Part shown: one piece after another, positions 27,776-36,797 of the stretch | Position numbering within the stretch: position 1 is the stretch's first letter | Layout: every line of letters begins with the position of its first letter | Source: Duganella phyllosphaerae | GTDB lineage: Bacteria; Pseudomonadota; Gammaproteobacteria; Burkholderiales; Burkholderiaceae_D | DNA length: 64,000 bases | Assembly: GCF_001758785.1 (NCBI RefSeq) | Contig: NZ_LROM01000102.1 | Location: forward strand, 1 to 64,000 | Reading direction: 5' to 3' | Notes under the pieces: generated by a model | Database searches by the model: none | What the model was told of the DNA's origin: nothing | The model's input: only the letters and a program-made list of their open reading frames with translations | Program-made: the position numbers and the translations under genes

Positions 27776-29845
27776 CTACGCGGCTGGCGGCGGCTTGGGG
27801 GTCGATAACAGTTCCTTCATGCGCGCCAGCCGTTCCTTCGGCGTGATCACTTCCGACTCCTGCGGCGCGGCCGTGCCTTCGTCGAGCGCCATTTCCTTGA
27901 TGAACCGCGACGGGTCGCAGTGCACCTGCTCGCCGGCGCGCTTGCGCTTTTTGCACCAGGTAATTTGCAGCGTGCGCTGGGCGCGAGTGATGCCCACGTA
28001 CATCAGGCGCCGTTCTTCCTGCACCCGCGCGGCAATCGTTTCGGCCGGCGCGTCCGGGTCGCCCTTGTGCGGCAGGATGCCCTCTTCCACACCGACCAGG
28101 AACACGTGCGGATATTCCAAGCCCTTGGAGGCGTGCAGGGTGGACATGCGCACTGCGTCCGGGTCTTCGTCCTGCCCTTCGAGCATCGACATCAGCGCGA
28201 CCATCTGCGTCAGTTCCAGCACGTTCTTTTCTTCGCCGTCGCGGTCCTTGCCACCGCGGCCGCGTTCCTTGAGCCAGTTGACGAATTCCATCACGTTCTG
28301 CCACTTCGACTGCGCGGCGCGCTCGTCGAACATGTCGTACAGGAAGGACTCGTAGTTGATTGCCTCGAGCATGTCGTCGAGCACTTGCGCGGCGTTGTCG
28401 CCGCTGCCGCTCGGGCCCGGGCGGCTGGCGCGCGCTTCGAGATTGTTGATGAAGTTGCAGAAGTCGCGCAAGGGTTTCAATTGCTTATCGGCCAGCAAGC
28501 CCTCGATGCCGCCCTTGAACACGGCTTCGAACAGCGAACACTGCCACTGGCCCGAGAACGTGCCCAGGGTTTCCAGCGTGGTCTGGCCCACGCCCCGACG
28601 CGGCGTGGTCACGGCGCGGATGAAGGCCGGGTCATCGTCGGTATTGGCCAGCAGGCGCAGGTAGCTGATGATGTCCTTGATTTCAGCCTTGTCGAAAAAG
28701 CTCTGGCCGCCCGAGATCGTGTACGGAATGCGCTCCTTGCGCAGCGCCTGCTCGATCACGCGCGCCTGGTGATTGCCGCGGTACAAAATCGCGTAGTCGG
28801 ACCACTTGTTTTTGCGCTGGAAATGGTCGGCCGAAATCATCATGGTGATCTGGTCGGCTTCCTGGTCGTCGTTGGCCATGCCCAGCACGTTGATCGGCTC
28901 ACCCAGGCCGTGCTCGGACCATAACGATTTTTCGAACAGCTTCGGGTTGTTGCCGATCACCGAGTTGGCTGCCTGCAAGATGCGCGTGGTGGAGCGGTAA
29001 TTCTGCTCGAGCTTGATCACCTCCAGGTCCGGGAAATCGGTCTGCAGGGTTTTCAGGTTTTCCACCGACGCCCCGCGCCAGGCGTAAATGGCCTGGTCGT
29101 CGTCGCCCACGGCGGTAAACATCGGCTTCTTGTTGATGCCGGTGACCAGCAACTTGACCAGCTCGTACTGGCAGGTGTTGGTGTCCTGGTATTCGTCCAT
29201 CAACAGGTAGCGCAGGCGGCGCTGCCACTTGTCACGGATCGGTTCGTTGTTGCGGAACAGTTCCACCGGCAGCCGGATCAGATCGTCGAAATCGACCGCC
29301 TGGTACGCCGACAGCGTGGCGACGTAACTGGCATAAATGCGCGCCGACTGCGCCTCGTCTTCGTCCTTGGCGTTTTGCAGCGCCGCCATCGGCTCGATCA
29401 GGCCATTCTTCCACAGCGAGATATCGGTCTGGATGCGGCGCACGATCTGCTTGTCGGTGGTAATGGCCAGGTCCTGCACCAGCGAGCCGCAGTCGTCGCT
29501 GTCCATGATGGAAAAGCGGTCTTTCAGTCCCACGCCGTTGGCTTCCTGGCGCAGGATTTTCACGCCCAGCGAGTGGAAGGTCGAGACCGTCAGCTGCTTG
29601 GCCTGCTTGGGCTGCTTGAGCAGCTTGGCGATGCGCTCCTGCATCTCGAGCGCGGCCTTGTTGGTAAAAGTCAGCGCGGCGATGGTGCGCGGGTCGTAGC
29701 CGCGGTCCTCGATCAGGTGGGCGATTTTCTGGGTGATCACCCGGGTCTTGCCCGAACCGGCGCCGGCCAGCACCAGGCAGGGGCCGTCCAGATAGGCAAC
29801 GGCCGCACTTTGCGGGACGTTGAGACCGAATGAGGGTTTGGACAT
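27776..29845 (-). CDS. rep: ATP-dependent DNA helicase Rep (UvrD/REP superfamily 1)
   Basis: 689 residues from ATG 29845, close to E. coli Rep (673). Superfamily 1A motifs appear in order: Walker A GAGSGKT (28-34), motif Ia with TFTNKAA, Walker B DEYQDTN, motif III VGDDDQAIYAWRGA, motif IV QNYRST, and the motif V region (TLHASKGLEYPHVF). It is a 3'-5' translocase that removes proteins ahead of forks and works with PriC/PriA restart. It could in principle be another UvrD-like protein, but overall length and motif III (DDQAIYAWRGA) favour Rep. Confidence 0.92.
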   Translation of the reverse strand: MSKPSFGLNVPQSAAVAYLDGPCLVLAGAGSGKTRVITQKIAHLIEDRGYDPRTIAALTFTNKAALEMQERIAKLLKQPKQAKQLTVSTFHSLGVKILRQEANGVGLKDRFSIMDSDDCGSLVQDLAITTDKQIVRRIQTDISLWKNGLIEPMAALQNAKDEDEAQSARIYASYVATLSAYQAVDFDDLIRLPVELFRNNEPIRDKWQRRLRYLLMDEYQDTNTCQYELVKLLVTGINKKPMFTAVGDDDQAIYAWRGASVENLKTLQTDFPDLEVIKLEQNYRSTTRILQAANSVIGNNPKLFEKSLWSEHGLGEPINVLGMANDDQEADQITMMISADHFQRKNKWSDYAILYRGNHQARVIEQALRKERIPYTISGGQSFFDKAEIKDIISYLRLLANTDDDPAFIRAVTTPRRGVGQTTLETLGTFSGQWQCSLFEAVFKGGIEGLLADKQLKPLRDFCNFINNLEARASRPGPSGSGDNAAQVLDDMLEAINYESFLYDMFDERAAQSKWQNVMEFVNWLKERGRGGKDRDGEEKNVLELTQMVALMSMLEGQDEDPDAVRMSTLHASKGLEYPHVFLVGVEEGILPHKGDPDAPAETIAARVQEERRLMYVGITRAQRTLQITWCKKRKRAGEQVHCDPSRFIKEMALDEGTAAPQESEVITPKERLARMKELLSTPKPPPAA

Positions 29846-29985
29846 GAACGCTAACAGGAGGGGACGGAAGAGCCGCCTATTGTAGCAGCGCCTGCCTCTG
29901 ACGATCGGCAGAGCGGTTGAAATTGCCGATTGCGTTACCATCTGGGCCTGAACGCGCACTGGCGCCAACTGCTACAGGCTTAGCC

Positions 29986-30468
29986 ATGAAATTTGAACAC
30001 CTTATCGAAATCAACGACCCGCTCAACCCGCTGCTCGACGCCTTGACGATCGAACAGCTGTGGAGCGGCCTGGTGCTGCGCGCCGAAGCGCCCAAGCTGT
30101 TCGTGCCGCAACTGGACGAAGCCATCATCGACGAGCGTACCGACGACAGTTTCCGCCGCCGCCTGCGCTACGGCCAGCTGGTGATCGAAGACCGCGTGCG
30201 CCTGGAGCCAATGCAGCGCGTGGTGTACGACGTGCCGGCGCAAAACGAGATCACCGCGTCCACGCTCACCATGAGCATCGAGCAGCCGACTGCGGACACG
30301 CTGTACGTGCGCTTCCAGTACGACGACGGTCACGACGCCGAAACCGATGCGGCCAACGCCATGTACGACGAGTTCAAGCGCTCGGCGTACAAGGAAGCAG
30401 ATATCGATACCGTCGGCATGATCCGCGAGCTGGCGACCCAAGGCCGCCTCGGCGCCACGCTCAATTAA
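29986..30468 (+). CDS. DUF1857 / AtaL-like SRPBCC family protein
   Basis: 160 residues from ATG 29986. The sequence, with FEHLIEINDP, LDALTIEQLWSGLVLRAEAP and a following beta-rich body (QRVVYDVPAQNEITASTLTM), matches the DUF1857 group of the START/SRPBCC ligand-binding superfamily. Such proteins enclose a hydrophobic pocket; the ligand is unknown. It is divergent from rep and convergent with the flavoprotein gene. Confidence 0.85.
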   Translation: MKFEHLIEINDPLNPLLDALTIEQLWSGLVLRAEAPKLFVPQLDEAIIDERTDDSFRRRLRYGQLVIEDRVRLEPMQRVVYDVPAQNEITASTLTMSIEQPTADTLYVRFQYDDGHDAETDAANAMYDEFKRSAYKEADIDTVGMIRELATQGRLGATLN

Positions 30469-30572
30469 GAGCGCCGAACGGAACCTCCAGAGCCGCGTTG
30501 CGGCGCCTTGCCGTACAGTCGTGCTGTCTTCGGCGCTGCACCATGCTCTGAAGGCCCGTTAGGCCCTCTGGA

Positions 30573-32012
<1,440 letters not shown>

Positions 32013-32117
32013 TATGTGGTTTGCCTTGGGGCTGTTCCGATTGAAACACGGAAAGTTTGCTTCATGGAAAAATCAATTAGTATTGCTTATCGTTTTAAAA
32101 TTTTATAAGTACAGCTT

Positions 32118-33020
32118 ATGGGCAACCTCGATTATCGTGCATTGGCCGTCCTGGACGCTGTCGTCAGCCAGGGTAGCTTTGAAAAAGCCGCCTTGGCGCT
32201 GGGCATCAGCCAGTCGGCCGTGTCGCAACGCATCAAGGCGCTGGAAGACGCGGCCGGTCGGCTGCTGGTCGTGCGCGGCCAGCCAGCCGTGGCCACCGGC
32301 CTCGGCCAGCGGCTGGTGTCGCACCACCGCAACGTCAAACTGATGGAAGCGGCGCTCGATATCGATCTCGGCAACAAGATTAGCATGCCAGAGGTGGGAT
32401 TGGCGGTCGATGCGGCCAGCCTGGCCACCTGGTTGCCGCTCGGTTTGCAGCCGTTGCTGTCGCCGCCCCGTTGCCAGCTCAACATCGAACAGGCCGATCG
32501 TGCCAGGGCCCTGCATCTGGTGCGGGAAGGTAGCGTATTTGGCGCCGTTGCGGAGGCAGGCGCCGACGACCAGCCGGTGGGCGGCGGCGCTGCCCCCAGC
32601 GTCACGCCGCTGGGCGTGATGCGCTACGTGTGCGTGGCCACGCCGGTATTTGCCGGCCACTGGTTCGGCGACGGCTTCGGACTCGAAGCAGCCCAACTGG
32701 CGCCAGCCATGACTTTCGATGCCGACATGACCGCAGGCTTCCTGCGCGACGTGCTCGATTTGAAGGGCCCGTACCCGCACCACACCATGCCGCCCTCGGC
32801 CGCCAGCCTCGAATGCATTTACGGCAGCCTGGCCTACGGCCTGATGCCGCTGCCGCAAGTGGCGCGCGCGCTGGCCGAGGACCGACTGGTGGACCTGGCG
32901 CCGGGCCGCCACGTGGACGTGATGCTCAACTGGCATGCGTGGAAGCTCGACACACCGTTTACCCGCATTCTGAGCGAGCATTTAGTGGCCACGGCGCGGC
33001 GGGTGCTGCTGCAAGCTTAA
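32118..33020 (+). CDS. argP: LysR family regulator ArgP (IciA)
   Basis: 300 residues. The N-terminal winged helix (GSFEKAALALGISQSAVSQR) and the start NLDYRALAVLDAVV are typical of ArgP, which responds to lysine/arginine and controls the basic amino-acid exporter gene in relatives. The effector domain includes the family phrases VGLAVDAASLATW and TPFTRILSEHL. No lysE/argO exporter gene is adjacent, so its target here is elsewhere or is the divergent flavoprotein gene. Its TAA stop overlaps the antisense stop of priA by four bases. Confidence 0.88.
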   Translation: MGNLDYRALAVLDAVVSQGSFEKAALALGISQSAVSQRIKALEDAAGRLLVVRGQPAVATGLGQRLVSHHRNVKLMEAALDIDLGNKISMPEVGLAVDAASLATWLPLGLQPLLSPPRCQLNIEQADRARALHLVREGSVFGAVAEAGADDQPVGGGAAPSVTPLGVMRYVCVATPVFAGHWFGDGFGLEAAQLAPAMTFDADMTAGFLRDVLDLKGPYPHHTMPPSAASLECIYGSLAYGLMPLPQVARALAEDRLVDLAPGRHVDVMLNWHAWKLDTPFTRILSEHLVATARRVLLQA

Positions 33021-35053
33021 ATATCGAGCGGATCGACTTCCAGCGACCACTTCACCCGGCTGGTCTTCATCTCGCGCAGCATTTTCATCCACTCCTTCAA
33101 AAATGCCTGCAACTGCGGGCGTGACGGCGATTCGATCAGCAGCTGCGCGCGGTCGACGTTGTGCACGCGCGTCATCGTCATCGGGATCGGGTCGTTGATG
33201 GTGATGTTGGGGTGGGCCAGGCAATCGCGCGCGATGGTCAGAAATTCCAGCGCGGTGGCCAGTTCGCGCGCTTCAGCGCGCAGCAGCGCCTGGAACAGGT
33301 ACGGTGGCAGCGCCGCCTGTTCGCGCTCTTCCAGCAGCGCGGTGGCGAAATGGTCGTAGTCATGGTTGACCACCGCGCCATACAACGGGTGCTGCGGATA
33401 GCGGGTCTGGATCAGCACCTCGCTCTCGCTGCCGCCCTCGGTGCGGCCGGCGCGCCCGGCCCGTCCCGCCACCTGCATCAGCTGCGCGAACAGCCGTTCG
33501 CTGGCGCGGTAATCCTGCGAGAACAAGGCGGTGTCCGGGTTGAGGATGCCGACCAGTGTCAGTTTTTTGAAGTCGTGGCCCTTGGCCACCATCTGCGTGC
33601 CGATCAGGATATCGACCTCGCCCCGGTGCACGGTGTCGAATGCTTCCTGCGCGCTGCCCTTCTTGCGGGTGGAGTCGGCGTCGATGCGCAGCACCCGCGC
33701 CTCCGGGAACAGCGCCTGCAAGCCCTCTTCCACGCGCTGGGTGCCGCGCCCCAGCGGTTGCAGGTCGACGTTGCCGCAGGTGGGGCAGTGGCGCGGGATG
33801 CGCAGCTCCAGGCTGCAATGGTGGCAGCGCAGCCGGTGCTCGGGCCGGTGCAGCACCATGAACGACGTGCAGCGCGTGCACTCGCTGATCCAGCCGCACG
33901 ACTCGCAGCAGATCACCGGCGCATAGCCGCGGCGGTTGAGGAACAACAGCGACTGTTCGCCGCGCTCCATGCGCAGCTTGAGCGCGGCGATCAGCTGCGA
34001 CGTCAGGCCGTCTTTCGGCTTGTCGCGCTCCATGTCCAGCAGTTTTACCTGGGGCAGCACGGCGTTTTTCACGGCCCGCTCGCGCAGCTCGAGCTTGCGG
34101 TAGCGGCCCGACTGCGCGTGGTGCCAGCTTTCCAGCGACGGCGTGGCCGAGCCCAGCACGATCGGGATCTGCAACTGCCACGCGCGCCACACGGCCAGGT
34201 CGCGCGCCGAGTAACGCAAGCCTTCCTGCTGCTTGTACGACGGGTCGTGCTCCTCGTCGATGACGATCAGTTTTAAATTGGGCAGCGAGGCCAGGATCGC
34301 CAGCCGGGTACCGAGCACGATGCGCGCGCGGCCCTGGTGGGCAGCGAGCCAGTGCAGCATGCGTTCGCCCTCCGACAGGCTGCTGTGCAGCGTGGCCAGC
34401 ATCACGCCCGGGAACCGCGCGCGGATATTGCCTTCCAGCTGGGGCGTGAGGTTGATCTCGGGGACCAGGATCAGGATTTGCGCATCCGGCTCGCGCGTGA
34501 GCACCTGGTCGCAAGACTGCAGATACACCTCGGTCTTGCCGCTGCCGGTCACGCCGTACAGCAGCGTGGGCGTAAAACCGCTGGCGCCGCCGATGGCGTC
34601 GGCCGCGGCTTGCTGCTGGGCGTTGAGCGGCGGCGGATTGGCGGGCGTGGCGTCGTGCGGCGCCTCGTTCTTGGCCAGCTTCCTGATCGCGCGGTCGAGC
34701 GCCACCGTGGTGCCCACGCGCAGGTTCTTGGGCAGGCCCGGCAGCGCCACCTCGCCGAGCGGGCGCTGGTAGTAGTCGGCGGCAAAGCCAGCCAGCGCCA
34801 GCCATTGCGGCGACAACGGCGAGAGCTGGCTGCGCACCGCCAGCGCATCCTTGAGCTTGGCTTCTGGCACATCGGTCTCGTCGAGCACTTCCACGATCAG
34901 CCCGGTCACCTCGCGGGAACCGAATTGCACCAGCGCCAATTGCCCGACCAGCGGCCGCGCCTCGGGCTCGCAATGCCAGCGATAGTCGAAAACTGTGTTG
35001 AGCGGCGTATCGAGCGCGATGCGCAAAATGCAATGTGGAAAGAGTGCAGTCAT
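33017..35053 (-). CDS. priA: Primosomal protein N' (replication restart helicase PriA)
   Basis: 678 residues. An N-terminal 3'-DNA-binding domain (~1-110) precedes a superfamily 2 helicase with Walker A GVTGSGKT and DEEHD. The zinc-binding insertion has four Cys-x2-Cys pairs (CESC, CTRC, CHHC, CPTC), eight ligands for two zinc ions, and GRGTQRVEE follows. PriA reloads the replisome at stalled forks. Its start codon faces a DnaA-box-rich intergenic region; a perfect DnaA box lies only 15 bases upstream of the start, so DnaA could regulate it. Confidence 0.96.
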   Translation of the reverse strand: MTALFPHCILRIALDTPLNTVFDYRWHCEPEARPLVGQLALVQFGSREVTGLIVEVLDETDVPEAKLKDALAVRSQLSPLSPQWLALAGFAADYYQRPLGEVALPGLPKNLRVGTTVALDRAIRKLAKNEAPHDATPANPPPLNAQQQAAADAIGGASGFTPTLLYGVTGSGKTEVYLQSCDQVLTREPDAQILILVPEINLTPQLEGNIRARFPGVMLATLHSSLSEGERMLHWLAAHQGRARIVLGTRLAILASLPNLKLIVIDEEHDPSYKQQEGLRYSARDLAVWRAWQLQIPIVLGSATPSLESWHHAQSGRYRKLELRERAVKNAVLPQVKLLDMERDKPKDGLTSQLIAALKLRMERGEQSLLFLNRRGYAPVICCESCGWISECTRCTSFMVLHRPEHRLRCHHCSLELRIPRHCPTCGNVDLQPLGRGTQRVEEGLQALFPEARVLRIDADSTRKKGSAQEAFDTVHRGEVDILIGTQMVAKGHDFKKLTLVGILNPDTALFSQDYRASERLFAQLMQVAGRAGRAGRTEGGSESEVLIQTRYPQHPLYGAVVNHDYDHFATALLEEREQAALPPYLFQALLRAEARELATALEFLTIARDCLAHPNITINDPIPMTMTRVHNVDRAQLLIESPSRPQLQAFLKEWMKMLREMKTSRVKWSLEVDPLDI

Positions 35054-35063
35054 GGAGCCGGAT

Positions 35064-35243
35064 TTTATGTGGATAACTTTGTGGACAAGGGAATCTTAAC
35101 CTACAGAAAGTGGTGACATCACCCATGCAAGCGTGCGAAAACAGGTGAGATCGCTAATTTATTTCCCTTTAAAATCAATCACTTGTAAAATCCGTCATAG
35201 AGAGGACTTTAAAACCACTATTTATGCGCCGCTGTGCATAAGT
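35064..35243. repeat. Origin-like module 1
   Basis: In order: a 22-base element at 35064-35085 (contains TGTGGATAACTTTGTGGA), the IHF consensus AATCAATCACTTG at 35173, AGAGAGG at 35199, and the DnaA box TGTGCATAA followed by GT at 35233-35243. Distances between element starts are 109, 26 and 34 bases. Outside these islands the sequence does not resemble module 2. Confidence 0.65.
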
Positions 35244-35341
35244 AAAGTAATTAGCACGGAAAGCGCAGCATAAACACGCCCGGCTAGTGAGATTAGCCCC
35301 AACCATGCGCTAAGTCGCGGTTTACTAAGGCCTTTTATTTT

Positions 35342-35364
35342 TTATCCACAGTTTATGTGGATAA
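35342..35364. promoter_or_regulatory. Inverted pair of perfect DnaA boxes
   Basis: TTATCCACA and TGTGGATAA face each other with five bases between (GTTTA). Both are the strongest known DnaA-box version. The site is at the start of module 2, next to an AT-rich run (CTTTTATTTTTTATCC). Confidence 0.7.
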
Positions 35365-35543
35365 CTTTGTGGAGAATGGCAAAATAACGTGGTCAGCGAT
35401 TGTGTGCAACCTGAGCTATATGGTCAACCATGCCTTTCATGACACATATTTTCTGGTTATAAATCAATGACTTGCAATCGACTCCCCAGAGAGGCAAATG
35501 GCGGTGCCCGTTATTTTTGCAGTGAAAAAAATTGTGCATAAGT
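35352..35543. repeat. Origin-like module 2
   Basis: The same 22-base element as in module 1 recurs exactly at 35352-35373. It is followed by the IHF consensus AATCAATGACTTG at 35462, AGAGAGG at 35488 and TGTGCATAAGT at 35533. Distances are 110, 26 and 45 bases, compared with 109, 26 and 34 in module 1. Confidence 0.65.
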
Positions 35544-35569
35544 CGGTTTGCTTGCTCGGATGCACCAAG

Positions 35570-35604
35570 CAAAAAGGGCACGTCCCCAGAGGAAACGTGC
35601 CCTT
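35570..35604 (-). terminator. Intrinsic terminator of hemE
   Basis: The perfect 10-bp stem AAGGGCACGT/ACGTGCCCTT has an 11-base loop and is followed on the leftward strand by TTT. It lies 15 bases past the hemE stop codon. Confidence 0.85.
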
Positions 35605-35619
35605 CCCGGGAGAGAACCG

Positions 35620-36711
35620 TTAGCTGGCGCGCTGGGCCCGGCTATAGCTGTGCACAGCTTCCACCATCACCGACACGCTTTCCGGCGGGGTGAATTGTGA
35701 AATACCATGGCCGAGGTTGAAGACGTGGCCATGGCCGTTCTGCGGCTTGCCGAAGGCATCGAGCACTTTGTGCACTTCGGCAACAATCTGCTCCGGGTTG
35801 GCGAACAGGATGGCCGGGTCGAGGTTGCCCTGCAACGCTACCTTGTGGCCCACCGCAGCGCGCGCACGGGTGAGGTTGGCGGTCCAGTCCAGGCCCAGGG
35901 CATCGGCGCCGATGTCGGCGATCTGCTCGATCCAGTGGCCGCCACCCTTGGTGAAGACGATGGCCGGAATCTTGACGCCGTCCTTTTCGCGCTGAAGCAA
36001 GGACACTACCTGGCGCATGTAATCGAGCGAGAAAGTCTGGTAGGCACCGTCAGCCAATGCGCCGCCCCACGAATCGAAGATCATCACGGCCTGGGCGCCG
36101 GCGTCGATCTGGGCGTTCAGATAGGCCGCCACCGCCCGGGCGTTGGTGGACAGGATGTGGTGCATCAGGTCCGGACGGCTGTAGAGCATCTTTTTAATGG
36201 TGTGGAACTCGCGCGAGCCCTGGCCTTCGACCATGTAGCACGCCAGCGTCCACGGGCTGCCCGAGAAGCCGATCAGCGGCACCCGGCCATTCAATTCGGT
36301 GCGGATCTGCGTAACGGCCTTGAACACGTAGTCGAGCGAGTCGAGTTCCGGCGCGCGCAGCGCCAGCACTTCGGCCTCGGTCTTGAGCGGACGCTCGAAC
36401 TTCGGGCCCTCGCCTTCCACGAAGTACAGTCCCAGGCCCATCGCATCCGGCACGGTCAGGATGTCCGAGAACAGGATCGCCGCGTCCAGCGGGAACCGGT
36501 CCAGGGGCTGCAACGTCACTTCGGTGGCATAGTCGGGATTGGTGGCCAGGCCCATGAACGAGCCGGCCTTCTGGCGCGTGGCGCGGTATTCCGGCAGGTA
36601 GCGCCCCGCCTGGCGCATCAGCCACACGGGGGTGTGGTCCGTCGGCTGGCGCAGCAGCGCGCGCAGGAAAGTATCGTTCTGGAGCGGGGCGAATTGTGGC
36701 ATGGAGGTCAT
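35620..36711 (-). CDS. hemE: Uroporphyrinogen decarboxylase
   Basis: 363 residues from ATG 36711 (a TTG precedes it in frame). It converts uroporphyrinogen III to coproporphyrinogen III in heme synthesis. The N-terminal signature [20 protein letters not shown] followed by [10 protein letters not shown] is diagnostic, as are the segment beginning [19 protein letters not shown] and the C-terminal NLGHGI. It is divergent from the S9 peptidase gene. Confidence 0.97.
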   Translation of the reverse strand: MTSMPQFAPLQNDTFLRALLRQPTDHTPVWLMRQAGRYLPEYRATRQKAGSFMGLATNPDYATEVTLQPLDRFPLDAAILFSDILTVPDAMGLGLYFVEGEGPKFERPLKTEAEVLALRAPELDSLDYVFKAVTQIRTELNGRVPLIGFSGSPWTLACYMVEGQGSREFHTIKKMLYSRPDLMHHILSTNARAVAAYLNAQIDAGAQAVMIFDSWGGALADGAYQTFSLDYMRQVVSLLQREKDGVKIPAIVFTKGGGHWIEQIADIGADALGLDWTANLTRARAAVGHKVALQGNLDPAILFANPEQIVAEVHKVLDAFGKPQNGHGHVFNLGHGISQFTPPESVSVMVEAVHSYSRAQRAS

Positions 36712-36797
36712 CAAATGGCGGCGAAAGGATTATTATCGCACTCCGGGTGCGCTTTCGCTGGAAGCTTGCCTCTTTGTTCACCCTTTTTGGAGAAGCC

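Larger units (their letters stand above)
35054..35569. other. Origin-like region: tandem modules of DnaA boxes and IHF sites
   Basis: This AT-rich gap between priA and the hemE terminator contains five perfect DnaA boxes of the form TTATNCACA (35068-35076, 35233-35241, 35342-35350, 35356-35364, 35533-35541), near-matches at 35080-35088 and 35368-35376, and two perfect IHF consensus sites (WATCAA-N4-TTR) at 35173-35185 and 35462-35474. The motifs form two modules in the same order (see the module entries). Candidate functions are a replication origin, a DnaA-titrating or DnaA-reactivating locus, or a complex priA promoter. No initiator gene is nearby. What is seen is the motifs; the role is inference. 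Confidence 0.6.

Noticed and set aside
30469-30572. Terminator between the convergent DUF1857 and flavoprotein genes
   Set aside because: Only a weak AGGGCC/GGCCTT stem without a T-run is visible.
35054-35569. Main chromosomal origin oriC
   Set aside because: Motifs fit an origin, but dnaA, dnaN, rpmH, gidA and parAB are absent and gene orientation to the right does not diverge consistently. Kept as origin-like only.
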